A stretch of 64,000 bases of DNA from Gemmataceae bacterium. GTDB lineage: Bacteria; Planctomycetota; Planctomycetia; Gemmatales; Gemmataceae. How positions within the stretch are numbered: the first letter of the stretch is position 1; each line of letters starts with the position of its first letter. A model generated the notes under the pieces. The model had not been told where the DNA came from. It made no database searches and saw only the letters and a list, made by a program, of their open reading frames with translations. A program made the position numbers and the translations under genes. Location of the stretch: positions 1 through 64,000 of the forward strand of contig SIAJ01000019.1 in assembly GCA_009691845.1 (NCBI GenBank), given 5' to 3'. Below are positions 35,018-43,495 of the stretch, one piece after another.

Positions 35018-35523
35018 TCCTTGGGTGTCATTCGAGCTAATAACTTCGTCCGGGCCTGATGCATATGCCAGCGGGCTGCTTCTTCGGTCGTCTCAAGCTC
35101 CTCGGCGATCTCGGCAAACGAAAGTTCGCCTTCGACACGCAGAAGAAAAACCAACCGGGCCGTTTCCGGCAACTCTTGAAGGGCGGCACGAACCGAGGCC
35201 GCCTCTTCGCTGACTTCTGGGCCTCGACTCGGTTCGTTCGCGAGCGATCCCCGATCATCGACTAACGGTCGAAACCGCACCTTTTGTTGTCGGCGATATA
35301 GATCCACATGAGCGTTGCGGGCAATCCGCATCAGCCAGGCTCGCGGCTTGGTGCCGGGCTGAACTTTCGTCCATCTCTGCCAGGCCCGCAGGAATGTTTC
35401 CTGCGTTAACTCCTCGGCATCGTGATCGTTTCCCGTCAGGTGAGCCAGGAGCCGAAACACGACCACCCAATGATCGCGAACGACTTGGGCAAACGGAGGC
35501 AGATCGGAGTCGGCAGTCAACAA
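35014..35523 (-). CDS. ECF-type RNA polymerase sigma factor
   Basis: 169 residues. Region 2 reads FRLLAHLTGNDHDAEELTQE followed by TFLRAWQRW; the -10 recognition segment continues KPRAWLMRIARNAHVDLYRR. A linker (DDRGSLANEPSRGPEVSEEA) leads to region 4, LQELPETARLVFLLRVEGELS followed by FAEIAEELETTEEAARWHMH, a sigma-70 region 4 HTH. It overlaps the anti-sigma gene by four bases, the usual arrangement, and probably autoregulates the sigma - anti-sigma - TRIC - exported-protein operon. I could not assign its promoter confidently. Confidence 0.92.
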   Translation of the reverse strand: MLTADSDLPPFAQVVRDHWVVVFRLLAHLTGNDHDAEELTQETFLRAWQRWTKVQPGTKPRAWLMRIARNAHVDLYRRQQKVRFRPLVDDRGSLANEPSRGPEVSEEAASVRAALQELPETARLVFLLRVEGELSFAEIAEELETTEEAARWHMHQARTKLLARMTPKE

Positions 35524-35734
35524 TCCACCTTCACACAGGAGAAAACGAACGGGAAAGAAAAGCGTTAGGCTTGTTTACGAAAAACATTCAACCATCTGGA
35601 CCCATTTTTGTATCGCCCGCCATTCTCGATAAGAAAATCTATCTTCCGCACCTAACGCCAGGGACTTTCGTTCGTTTCTATTGTCACTGCCGCTGTTTCG
35701 TGCCTTCGGCCACACCATATTCAAGGAGTTTCCC

Positions 35735-36274
35735 ATGCTACGCAAGGCGTTTTTCGCGATGTCCGCCCTCGTCCTGGGGCTGTCCGCTGCCAACGCGGAC
35801 GAATTGAAAGGGACTATCAAGAACATCAACAAGGCCGGAAATAGCCTGACGTTGAGCGTCGATGGCAAGGACAAAGTCCTGGCCGTCAACAAGGATGCAA
35901 GCTTTGTGTCGGTCGCAGTTGTAGCTGGAAAGAAGAAGAAGAAAAATGCCGACCAAGTCACGCCAATCGAGGAGGGCCTCGGTGGGCTCAAGGTTGGCTC
36001 CGTGGCAACCGTGCTGACCGAATCGAAGGACGGGAAGGACGCGATCACGTCCGTCAAAGTCGGTGGCGGAGCGGATCAGCCTGCGGCACCGGCCAAGAAG
36101 AAAAAGAAGAAAGCCGTAGCGTCGCCAAATAAGGCCAAGAAAACAGCGCAGACTTCAACCGCCAAAGGCACCAAGAAGACGGACAAGGTAAAGAAGGCGA
36201 AGGGAACGAAGAAGGACAAGAATAAGGCGAAGAAAGACAAGAAAGCCAAAAAGAAGGCAAAGAAATCCAAGTAG
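35735..36274 (+). CDS. Exported protein with histone-H1-like lysine tail
   Basis: 179 residues from an ATG with AAGGAG upstream. A signal peptide (LRKAFFAMSALVLGLSAANA) precedes a small beta domain (about 20-110: ELKGTIKNINKAGNSLTLSV and LGGLKVGSVATVLTESKDG), which looks like a beta-barrel of the kind found in planctomycete exported proteins. From about 110 to the end the chain is almost entirely Lys, Ala and Thr/Ser (KKDKNKAKKDKKAKKKAKKS), as in histone H1/Hc1-type tails. With a leader, the tail should sit outside the cytoplasmic membrane, where it could bind anionic polymers or DNA. Alternatively the signal is inefficient and the protein is nucleoid-associated. Confidence 0.75.
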   Translation: MLRKAFFAMSALVLGLSAANADELKGTIKNINKAGNSLTLSVDGKDKVLAVNKDASFVSVAVVAGKKKKKNADQVTPIEEGLGGLKVGSVATVLTESKDGKDAITSVKVGGGADQPAAPAKKKKKKAVASPNKAKKTAQTSTAKGTKKTDKVKKAKGTKKDKNKAKKDKKAKKKAKKSK

Positions 36275-36331
36275 TAGTCCCGCTTCCTCCGCCGTCACTT
36301 TTTCACGACTTGATCGCCCAGAGGATTTGCC

Positions 36332-38239
36332 ATGCATCGGCCACAAAACGCTCGCTCTTGGACGCTTCTGTGTGTCGGCGTGGCAATCGTACCGTTGTTT
36401 CTCGGTGGATGGCTGCTCGTTCGGCTGGTGGGGTCGATTCCACGGTCGAACCAAACCAAAAACGAATCGCCATCACTCGCCCAATCGCCTGTGCCCTCGG
36501 CTCCAGTTGTCTCCGTAGTGCCAATTCGCCCGGCCCCGCCAAAGGAGTTGGTGGATGACGATGAGCCGATGGAAAACCCGATGGAAACAGTCCCCGTGAT
36601 TGGCGAGCCCGATCCGGAGTTAGACAAGCTGGTCGAAAAGGAAGCAGCCAAGGAACCGCCGGCGAAGGGGAAGGTCAAACTCGATCCGATCGTTATCAAG
36701 GCTGGTCCTCGCCCGCCGGCCGCTTTCGCCTCCGAGATCGATGCCCTAATCGACCGTAAGCTGGCGTCAGCCGGAGTACCTGCCTCGCCACAAGCCGATG
36801 ATGCCGAATTTCTTCGCCGCGTGTATCTCGACATCGTCGGCGTGATCCCCACGATTTCAAAGACCCGCTCCTTCCTTACTGACCAGAGTGCCGACAAACG
36901 AAGCAAGCTCGTGGAAGAGTTGCTTGCAAACACCCAGTTCGGCGAGAATTTCGCTCACTACTGGCACGATCTGCTGGTCAAGCGGGACGAGGACAATAAT
37001 CGCGGCATCAGAACGCACGCCGTCTTCCTGAAGTGGATGGCACATCAGTACAACTCGAATCGGCCGTGGGATGAGGTTGTGCGAACCATGCTGACCGCCT
37101 CCGGCGATCAGGCCCTCGCCGGCGAAACCTTCTTCATCCTTGCTAACAGCGAAAACGGTCAGCCAGCCCCGAACAAACTGGTGGGCACCGCGTCGGCATT
37201 GTTCCTCGGCAATCAACTCATGTGCTGCGAATGCCACGTTCATCCCTACACCGCTGCGTGGAAGCCGCAGGATTTCTGGGGATTGGCCGCGTTCTTCGGT
37301 CGAACGAAGGCCGAACGGGGGACGAAGAGCAAGAACCCCCAGGATTCAATTGCTCGAATTTTGGAAGACGCCGCAAAGCCGAAAGGAAAAGAATCGCTGC
37401 CTGATGGGTCCATCTCGATTCCAGACCCGCGCAATGAGGGCAAATTCATCGGTGTAGCGAAGCCAAGAGTTCTCGGTGGTGAACCCGTCGACAAGGACTC
37501 GGTGAATCGCAAGTTCGTGGCCGACTGGTTCAGTTCCCCAAGCAATCCGTTCTTCGCCCGGGCTTCGGTCAATCGACTGTGGAGTCAATTCTTCGCCCGG
37601 GGACTCGTGAATCCACTCGACGATATTCGTCCGGACAGCGAGGCTATTCATCCCGAGGTTCTGCAACTCTTGGCCGAGGAATTTGTGGCCGCGAAGTTCG
37701 ATGTCAAGCACCTGATTCGCTGCATGATCGCGACCAAAGCCTATCAGCGAAGTAGCAGGACCGTTGCGAAGAATGCGAACGACGAGGATTTGTACAGCCA
37801 CATGGCCATGAAGGTCCTCACGCCACGGAACTTGTTCCGTTCACTGGCCACGGCCACCAGCGATCAACTTACCATGCCCGCCGAGGACGCGGCTCCGAAC
37901 AAGAAGAAGGATTACGCGGCCACAGGCCTGGGTTACTTCGATGTCCGCGAGTACGACGAAAGCCCTGGCGAGTACACGTATGGCGTACCGCATCTCTTGC
38001 GGCTCATGAATACGAAGTTGCCACCGGCTTGCGATGCGATGGCCAAAGCGGCCTTGAAACTGGGTGGCCGCGATCGTGTGATCGAACACTTGTATCTGAG
38101 CACGCTCTCGCGACTGCCTTCGACGGGCGAGACGAAGCGGGTGAATGAATTTCTCGGCAAGCAGCAAGACGTGCTGAAGGGGTATTCGCTGCTCGCCTGG
38201 GCTTTGCTGAGTGGTGCCGAATTCATCAACAATCACTGA
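36332..38239 (+). CDS. DUF1549/DUF1553 exported protein
   Basis: 635 residues. An N-terminal hydrophobic helix (WTLLCVGVAIVPLFLGGWLL) acts as a signal anchor, followed by a Pro/Glu-rich spacer (about 40-120). DUF1549 begins near 130: ASEIDALIDRKLASAGVPAS, FLRRVYLDIVGVIPTISKTR, then the CxxCH-like CCECHVHPYTAAWKPQDFWG. DUF1553 follows with FFARASVNRLWSQFFARGLV and a C-terminal helical part (HLYLSTLSRLPSTGETKRVN). Unlike the protein at 17353 it lacks the leading PSCyt1 haem domain. It is followed 19 bases later by the DUF1501 partner, the canonical planctomycete pair. Confidence 0.87.
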   Translation: MHRPQNARSWTLLCVGVAIVPLFLGGWLLVRLVGSIPRSNQTKNESPSLAQSPVPSAPVVSVVPIRPAPPKELVDDDEPMENPMETVPVIGEPDPELDKLVEKEAAKEPPAKGKVKLDPIVIKAGPRPPAAFASEIDALIDRKLASAGVPASPQADDAEFLRRVYLDIVGVIPTISKTRSFLTDQSADKRSKLVEELLANTQFGENFAHYWHDLLVKRDEDNNRGIRTHAVFLKWMAHQYNSNRPWDEVVRTMLTASGDQALAGETFFILANSENGQPAPNKLVGTASALFLGNQLMCCECHVHPYTAAWKPQDFWGLAAFFGRTKAERGTKSKNPQDSIARILEDAAKPKGKESLPDGSISIPDPRNEGKFIGVAKPRVLGGEPVDKDSVNRKFVADWFSSPSNPFFARASVNRLWSQFFARGLVNPLDDIRPDSEAIHPEVLQLLAEEFVAAKFDVKHLIRCMIATKAYQRSSRTVAKNANDEDLYSHMAMKVLTPRNLFRSLATATSDQLTMPAEDAAPNKKKDYAATGLGYFDVREYDESPGEYTYGVPHLLRLMNTKLPPACDAMAKAALKLGGRDRVIEHLYLSTLSRLPSTGETKRVNEFLGKQQDVLKGYSLLAWALLSGAEFINNH

Positions 38240-38258
38240 TTCTTACGGAGCGATCCTG

Positions 38259-39521
38259 ATGTTCAGTTTTCTTTCCCCACGCGTTACTCGCCGCGATGCG
38301 CTTCGGATTGCATCGGCCGGTTTCGCGACGTCGTGCGCCGCTCCGTGGTTCAACGTGCTTGCCACCCGGGCCGCTCAGGCCACCAAGGATGGGGCGAAGC
38401 CGAAGGCATGCATCCTGGTGTGGATGATTGGCGGGCCACCACAATCGCTAACATTCGACGTCAAGAGCCACAGTGCGGTCAAGTCGATCGCGACGGCGGC
38501 CTCGGGAGTCCGCATTAGCGAGAACTTCTCGAAGATGGCCAAGGTCATGGGTGATGTGACGCTCTTGCGCGGGATGCAGACCGGCGACTCCAACCACGCA
38601 ACCGCTCGCTACCTCATGCATACCGGCTTTCGCAAAGGGCAGAACGCTGTGCCGCACCCCACGCTCGGTTCAATCGTCGCACATGAACTGGGCGATCTCG
38701 CGTCCGACTTGCCGAACTTCATTTCGGTGGGAAGCCCGGCGTTTGTCGGCTACGGGGCCGGCCATCTGGGCCCGAAGTTTTCGCCGATCCGCGTAGATGA
38801 TCTCGGCACCGGGTTGACCGACCTGAAGGCCCCAGGATCGGCGGCCGATCACGAGAGCCGGATGAGCTTGCTCGACGAGATGAATAACGCGTTTCTGACC
38901 GACCATGTCGCGCCGTCCGTCCAGGCCCACCAGGTGACGCTCGATCGAGCCAATCGTCTGATGCACACGCCGAAGACGAAAGCGTTCGATTTGTCCAGCG
39001 AACCCGCTGCCGTGCGTGCAGAGTACGGCTCGTCGAAACTCGGCGAATCGATGCTGTTGGCACGCCGGCTGGTCGAGACGGGCGTGAAGTTCGTGGAAGT
39101 CCGCCAGGGAAATTGGGACGTTCACAAGAACACGGTGGCCACGACCAAGCGGCTGAGCGAAGAATTCGACAGCCCATACGCAGCGTTGATCACCGACTTG
39201 AAAAAGCGTGGGATGCTGGATTCAACGCTCGTGATCGCAATGGGAGAATTCGGCCGCAATCCCGCGAACGGCTCGAGTCACTTCAGCCGAGCGTGGACCA
39301 CCGTATTGGCTGGCGCTGGTCTAAAACACGGTCGAGCGATCGGCGATACAGGTGGCAGTGGTGGAACCGTCGAGAAACGTCCAATCAAGCCCGGCGACTT
39401 CATGGCAACGGTTTGCAAGGCGCTCGGCATCGACCATGCGAAGGAATGGGAATTGAGCAGTACGCGGCCGGTGCCGAGGATCGCGAAGGGGTCTGTGCCA
39501 TTGGCTGAACTTTTTGGATGA
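38259..39521 (+). CDS. DUF1501 family exported protein, partner of the preceding DUF1549/DUF1553 protein
   Basis: 420 residues from the ATG at 38259 with GGAG upstream. The leader SPRVTRRDALRIASAGFATS has a twin-arginine pattern. The fold follows the DUF1501 layout: CILVWMIGGPPQSLTFDVKS, then GDSNHATARYLMHTGFRKGQ, EVRQGNWDVHKNTVATTKRL with the metal-type His/Asp, and TLVIAMGEFGRNPANGSSHF near the C-terminus. It resembles the DUF1501 protein at 5265 in layout but is clearly diverged. The gene is placed immediately after the DUF1549/DUF1553 gene, so the two are almost certainly co-expressed. Confidence 0.87.
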   Translation: MFSFLSPRVTRRDALRIASAGFATSCAAPWFNVLATRAAQATKDGAKPKACILVWMIGGPPQSLTFDVKSHSAVKSIATAASGVRISENFSKMAKVMGDVTLLRGMQTGDSNHATARYLMHTGFRKGQNAVPHPTLGSIVAHELGDLASDLPNFISVGSPAFVGYGAGHLGPKFSPIRVDDLGTGLTDLKAPGSAADHESRMSLLDEMNNAFLTDHVAPSVQAHQVTLDRANRLMHTPKTKAFDLSSEPAAVRAEYGSSKLGESMLLARRLVETGVKFVEVRQGNWDVHKNTVATTKRLSEEFDSPYAALITDLKKRGMLDSTLVIAMGEFGRNPANGSSHFSRAWTTVLAGAGLKHGRAIGDTGGSGGTVEKRPIKPGDFMATVCKALGIDHAKEWELSSTRPVPRIAKGSVPLAELFG

Positions 39522-39524
39522 TCG

Positions 39525-39869
39525 CTAGCCGTCCGACAAACCAACAACCAGTTTCTTTCCCACAGCATGCGCATAGCGGGCGAGAGTCTCAAAGGTAGGA
39601 TTTGGCCGTTGTCCGGTCTCGAGCTTGGAAAGTGCTGAAGTGTCCATCCCGGTACGTTCGGCGACATCGGCGAGACTAAGGCCCATCTTTTCTCTCTCGC
39701 TCTTCAACTCGCAAAAGACTTTATCTAACAGGTCTTTTGCTTCCATGCGTTCGTGATGCCGAGCGATTAGTTCTGGCAATTCTTCCGCGATCTGCTTTCG
39801 CACGGCAACGTGTCTCGCTGCTTCCTCCGGCGTTAGCCGAGTGGCCCGTGTAATTCGACGAATAGTCAT
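39525..39869 (-). CDS. XRE-family helix-turn-helix protein
   Basis: 114 residues. Residues about 55-108 form a standard Cro/CI HTH: CELKSEREKMGLSLADVAER then TGMDTSALSKLETGQRPNPT and FETLARYAHAVGKKLVVGL. The N-terminal half (LTPEEAARHVAVRKQIAEEL) is helical, as in HigA-like antitoxins and helix-extended regulators. It overlaps the upstream gene by four bases (ATGA), so the pair is translationally coupled. It may be an antitoxin, or the autoregulator of a two-gene unit. The partner does not resemble HigB. Confidence 0.82.
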   Translation of the reverse strand: MTIRRITRATRLTPEEAARHVAVRKQIAEELPELIARHHERMEAKDLLDKVFCELKSEREKMGLSLADVAERTGMDTSALSKLETGQRPNPTFETLARYAHAVGKKLVVGLSDG

Positions 39870-40258
39870 ATTGAAGTTGGGGGTGATTCAGCCGGAGGAG
39901 CTTCACGATCTTCGGGAAAGTTCTCCCAGACGTAGTGATTCGTGAGTTCGCACGCTGCACGTATGTGGTTCGGAGCATGGGTCAAAAACATACCCACTCC
40001 GTCAGCGATCTCTTCAAGCGTGAATTGTTCAGGGAAGAGATGCACGGCAACCACGAATGCGGCATCGGAGTTCCAATCCGCCATGTGGAAGCCGATGTCC
40101 CTGGCCTTCTCACCGTACTGCTCGGAAAGGGCCGATCCAATTGCGCCCATGGCAGGCTCTGCGATCACAGAACCATCGAGCCGCCTCGCGCGGTCCCCCA
40201 CCAGCTCAGCAAATATTGCCAAGACCTTCCGCCCAACCGAATCAATGGAATCGCTCAC
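39866..40258 (-). CDS. Small protein of unknown function coupled to an XRE gene
   Basis: 130 residues, with no family I recognise. Predicted mostly helical: SVGRKVLAIFAELVGDRARR at the start, AAFVVAVHLFPEQFTLEEIA then DGVGMFLTHAPNHIRAACEL. The C-terminus is acidic and Pro-rich (REAPPAESPPTSI). No leader or membrane helix. The position upstream of an XRE gene with a 4-base overlap fits toxin-antitoxin or repressor-effector architectures, but toxin motifs are absent. A palindromic element (40366-40450) lies before it. Confidence 0.6.
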   Translation of the reverse strand: MSDSIDSVGRKVLAIFAELVGDRARRLDGSVIAEPAMGAIGSALSEQYGEKARDIGFHMADWNSDAAFVVAVHLFPEQFTLEEIADGVGMFLTHAPNHIRAACELTNHYVWENFPEDREAPPAESPPTSI

Positions 40259-40365
40259 GACTGAGACCTAATTAAACGATCTCGTAGGGACTACAAACAG
40301 TCCGCATCCGCCGGAATATTCTACACTTCCCGAGCCTGCTTCGGTGGTTAAACTTTTAGGATGTA

Positions 40366-40450
40366 CCCCACTCCGTGTGCCGATCTTCCGGATCAAATTG
40401 CAAATCAACTCGATACCGAGGGTCCGCACACGGAGTGTGCGGACTACACT
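40366..40450. repeat. Palindromic intergenic element, CCGCACACGGAGTGTGCGG type
   Basis: The right end holds CCGCACACGGAGTGTGCGG, an 8-bp stem with a GGA loop, followed by ACTAC. The left end (CCCCACTCCGTGTGCCG) carries the complementary arm. Same family as the elements at 6811 and 7820. Confidence 0.55.
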
Positions 40451-40452
40451 GT

Positions 40453-42198
40453 TTAGTCCCCCTGCTGCGACACCAGCTCCAGCGGAATCCCATGCACATC
40501 CCCCTCGTCGGCGATGGCGTAGCTGTAGCCTTGCTCGGTCAGGAACATCTGCCGGTGTTGGGCGAATTCGATCTCTCTCGTGTCGCGTGTCACCAGCGTG
40601 TAGAAGTGGGCGCTCTCGCCGTTCTGCTTGGGGCGAAGAACGCGCCCGAGGCGCTGGGCTTCCTCTTGCCTTGAGCCGAAGGTGCCGGAAACCTGGATGA
40701 GCACGTTGGCGTCCGGCAGGTCGATGGCGAAGTTGCCTACCTTGGAGAGCACGAGGTGCCGAACTTCGCCACGACGGAATTTGCTGTAGAGGTCTTCGCG
40801 TTCGCCGTTCGGCGTCGAGCCCATGATCAGCGGAATGTTGAAGCGCTTGCTGAGCCGCTTGAGCTGGCTGATGTACTGGCCGATCACGATCACTCGTTCG
40901 TTCGCATGCCGCTTGAGCAACTGGGAAACCACGTTGTCCTTGGCTTCGTTCTCGCTGGCGATGCGATACTTGTCGCGCAGTTCCGCGACGGCATATTCCA
41001 TGCGCACATCATCGGGCAATGCCGTGCGAATCTCCGTACAGTTCGCGGCCGCGATCCAGCCTTGCGTTTCCAGTTCTCTCCAGGGCACGTCGTATTTCTT
41101 CGGGCCGATCAGGCTGAAGACGTCTCCCTCCCGGCCATCCTCACGCACAAGCGTGGCCGTCAGGCCGAGCCGGCGGCGGGCCTGAATCTGTGCGGTCACG
41201 CGGAACACGGGGGCAGGTAGCAAATGCACTTCGTCGTAGATGATCAGGCCCCAGTCCCGTTCGTTGAAGATCTTGAAGTGCGGAAACTCCTCGTCCTTGT
41301 CCGGACGATAGGTGATGATCTGATAAGTGGCAACGGTCACCGGACCAATCTGTTTGCTGTCGCCCGTGTACTCGGCCACATCGGCCTCAGTGAGGTCGGT
41401 CTTGTCGAGGATCTCGCGTCGCCACTGCTTGACGGCCGTAACGCTCGTGGTCAGGATCAGCGTGGATTTCTGAACGAGTGCCATGGCCACAATACCGACG
41501 ATGGTCTTGCCGGAACCACAAGGGAGAACGATGACGCCGCTGCCACCTTTCACATTGCCACCCGCATGAAAGATGTCGGCCGATTCGCGTTGATAATCGC
41601 GAATCGAGAACGGCAGGCCGCTGCGAGCGATTTCCCGAAGATTCGTCGGGAGAGCCGTGCCTTCCACGTAGCCCGCGAGGTCCTCGGCCGGATAGCCGAC
41701 CTGGATTAGTGCGAGCTTCATCACGCCGCGATGAGCGGGATTGACGACGTAACTGGCTTCGTCGAGTTTCTCGCCCAGGTAGCCCTTGACCTTCGGTTGT
41801 CGGGCCAGTTCTTCGAGCAGAAGCTTGTCCTCGCAACGCAGACGCAGGCGAGTCTCGTCGTGGCGTTCGAGTTTCACCCGCCCATAGCGCGAGACAGTTT
41901 CCGCGATGTCGGTCGGGATATTCGTCGGCAGGGCAAACTTGGTGTACTTCTGAAGGACCGCGATCATCTGCTTCGCGGTAATCCCGGCGGCGGCCGCGTT
42001 CCACAGCGACAGGTTTGTGACGCGATAGGTGTGGATATGCTCCGGGCTTTTTTCGAGTTCCGCGAACGGGGCAATCTCGTCCCGGGCCTCGGCATATTTC
42101 GGGTTGAACGTCTCAAGCAGAATCGACCGATCGGGCTGTACAAACAGCGGATTCGCAGGATCGTACGACGGGGCGGGAGTGCGGCTCGATGGTGGCAT
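40453..42198 (-). CDS. xpb: Bacterial XPB/Ssl2-type DNA helicase
   Basis: 581 residues from the ATG at 42198; longer in-frame starts add non-family sequence. An N-terminal damage-recognition-like region (about 30-190) is followed by RecA-like domains: Walker A GVIVLPCGSGKTIVGIVAMA, Walker B as LIIYDEVHLLPAPVFR, the XPB-specific RED motif in LGLTATLVREDGREGDVFSL, and motif VI in EEAQRLGRVLRPKQNGESAH. A thumb-like segment lies between them. The domain order matches archaeal and bacterial XPB rather than RadD or UvrB. Family role: 3'-5' helicase in nucleotide-excision-type repair, often with a Bax1-type nuclease, which is not seen here. It is divergent from the ABC ATPase gene. Confidence 0.9.
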   Translation of the reverse strand: MPPSSRTPAPSYDPANPLFVQPDRSILLETFNPKYAEARDEIAPFAELEKSPEHIHTYRVTNLSLWNAAAAGITAKQMIAVLQKYTKFALPTNIPTDIAETVSRYGRVKLERHDETRLRLRCEDKLLLEELARQPKVKGYLGEKLDEASYVVNPAHRGVMKLALIQVGYPAEDLAGYVEGTALPTNLREIARSGLPFSIRDYQRESADIFHAGGNVKGGSGVIVLPCGSGKTIVGIVAMALVQKSTLILTTSVTAVKQWRREILDKTDLTEADVAEYTGDSKQIGPVTVATYQIITYRPDKDEEFPHFKIFNERDWGLIIYDEVHLLPAPVFRVTAQIQARRRLGLTATLVREDGREGDVFSLIGPKKYDVPWRELETQGWIAAANCTEIRTALPDDVRMEYAVAELRDKYRIASENEAKDNVVSQLLKRHANERVIVIGQYISQLKRLSKRFNIPLIMGSTPNGEREDLYSKFRRGEVRHLVLSKVGNFAIDLPDANVLIQVSGTFGSRQEEAQRLGRVLRPKQNGESAHFYTLVTRDTREIEFAQHRQMFLTEQGYSYAIADEGDVHGIPLELVSQQGD

Positions 42199-42397
42199 CG
42201 TCTCGATAGGTAAGTCAGAGTGGGCGAAGGCCAAACAGGTAATGTAGACCGGATCGCAATGGCGAGCAAGGCGAACCATTGCGACGATAAGTTTTGACCC
42301 GAACCACCTCCCCCCGAAATCCCTCTGGACTTTCTCGGCCACCCGGTTTATACGGCCCGCTCTTTCCCGGATGGTCCGGGTCCATGGAGGGTTTGCC

Positions 42398-43402
42398 GTG
42401 AACGGGTCCGACAGCGAGCACGTCGTCGCGACCGAGCATCTCACCAAGATTTACCAGAATCGCCAGATTGCGCTCAACGACGTGTCGCTGACCATCGAAC
42501 AAGGGTGCGTCCTCGGCCTGCTGGGCCCGAACGGGGCCGGCAAAACCACGTTTCTGCGGTTGGTTCTCGGTCTCCATCGCCCCACGGCCGGCCGGGTGAA
42601 GGTGTTCGGCCGCCCGATGAACCCGAATGCTGCCACGCTGCGTCGCCGAATTGGTTATATCCCCACGAACCCGCAGTTTCCGGGTGGGATGACGCCGATC
42701 AACTATCTCGATTACATGGGCCGGCTCTTCGGCCTGCCGATCAACGTCCGCAAGCCACGACTCGCCGCCCTGATTCGAGCCGTCGATCTGCTGAGCCATG
42801 CCGGCACCGACATCGCTCAGTTCTCGGCCGGCATGACTGCCCGATTAGCTGTTGCCGCCAGTTTGATCAACCAACCCGACTTGCTCATCTGGGACGAACC
42901 AACGCATGGCCTCGATATCGAAGCCCGACGTTCGATGCTCGAACTGATCAAGACGCTCGCTCACGAAAAGACGCTGATTATTTGCAGCCACAATCTCAGC
43001 GATGTGGACGAGGTCTGCAACCACGCGGCCGTGCTCAGCCAGGGACAACTCATCTTCCAGGGCTCGCTCCAGGACCTGAAGGGGCGTATCCGCAAGAACC
43101 ACTACGAACTCGATCTCGAAGGCGATCAAAAGTCAATCAGCAAATGCGTACAGCAGATCAAGAGCTTCAACGACGTGAAGCAGGTGATCCTGCGTCAGCG
43201 TCGGATGGAGATCATGCTGAACGAAGAGACGCTGAACACTGCCGTCCTGAGTAAGGTTTTCAGCGTGCTCAACGAGAACAAGGTTGCCCTGGTCAGCGTT
43301 CGTAGCGTGGGCCAACAGACGGAGCAGGCGTACCTGGACTTGGTCGAGAAAGAAGAATCGCGAGGCTTCACGCGGCTGTATTCGCCTGCGGAAGCCGCCT
43401 AG
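42398..43402 (+). CDS. ABC transporter ATP-binding protein
   Basis: 334 residues from a GTG at 42398 with GGAGGG upstream; an ATG at 42371 in the same frame is less well placed. Walker A is GLLGPNGAGKTTFLRLVLGL, Walker B plus D-loop is LLIWDEPTHGLDIEARRS, and the H-switch is TLIICSHNLSDVDEVCNHAA. The usual LSGGQ signature is replaced by QFSAGMTARLAVAASL, as in exporter-type ATPases of the ABC-2 class. A C-terminal extension of about 100 residues (DLKGRIRKNHYELDLEGDQK) resembles the regulatory tail of such subunits. The permease follows, so this is an ABC-2-type exporter; the substrate is unknown. Confidence 0.9.
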   Translation: MNGSDSEHVVATEHLTKIYQNRQIALNDVSLTIEQGCVLGLLGPNGAGKTTFLRLVLGLHRPTAGRVKVFGRPMNPNAATLRRRIGYIPTNPQFPGGMTPINYLDYMGRLFGLPINVRKPRLAALIRAVDLLSHAGTDIAQFSAGMTARLAVAASLINQPDLLIWDEPTHGLDIEARRSMLELIKTLAHEKTLIICSHNLSDVDEVCNHAAVLSQGQLIFQGSLQDLKGRIRKNHYELDLEGDQKSISKCVQQIKSFNDVKQVILRQRRMEIMLNEETLNTAVLSKVFSVLNENKVALVSVRSVGQQTEQAYLDLVEKEESRGFTRLYSPAEAA

Positions 43403-43404
43403 TC

Positions 43405-43479
43405 GGAAATGATAAATGATAAATGTGAAATGATAAAAAGGGCCGGTGTTCTGCCTTCATTTATCATTTATCATTTTCC
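43405..43479. repeat. AT-rich inverted repeat between ABC ATPase and permease genes
   Basis: GGAAATGATAAATGATAAATG at 43405-43425 and the near-complement CATTTATCATTTATCATTTTCC at 43458-43479 flank about 32 bases. Within each arm the heptamer ATGATAA is tandemly repeated. It stands out from its surroundings in base composition. Confidence 0.65.
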
Positions 43480-43495
43480 ATTTGGCATTCAAAAC

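Noticed and set aside
40366-40450. Possible attachment site next to the XRE pair
   Set aside because: No integrase, tRNA or direct repeat; explained by the palindrome family.
43405-43479. CRISPR-like appearance of the repeated ATGATAA words
   Set aside because: Units are heptamers without unique spacers and are inverted; no cas gene is near.
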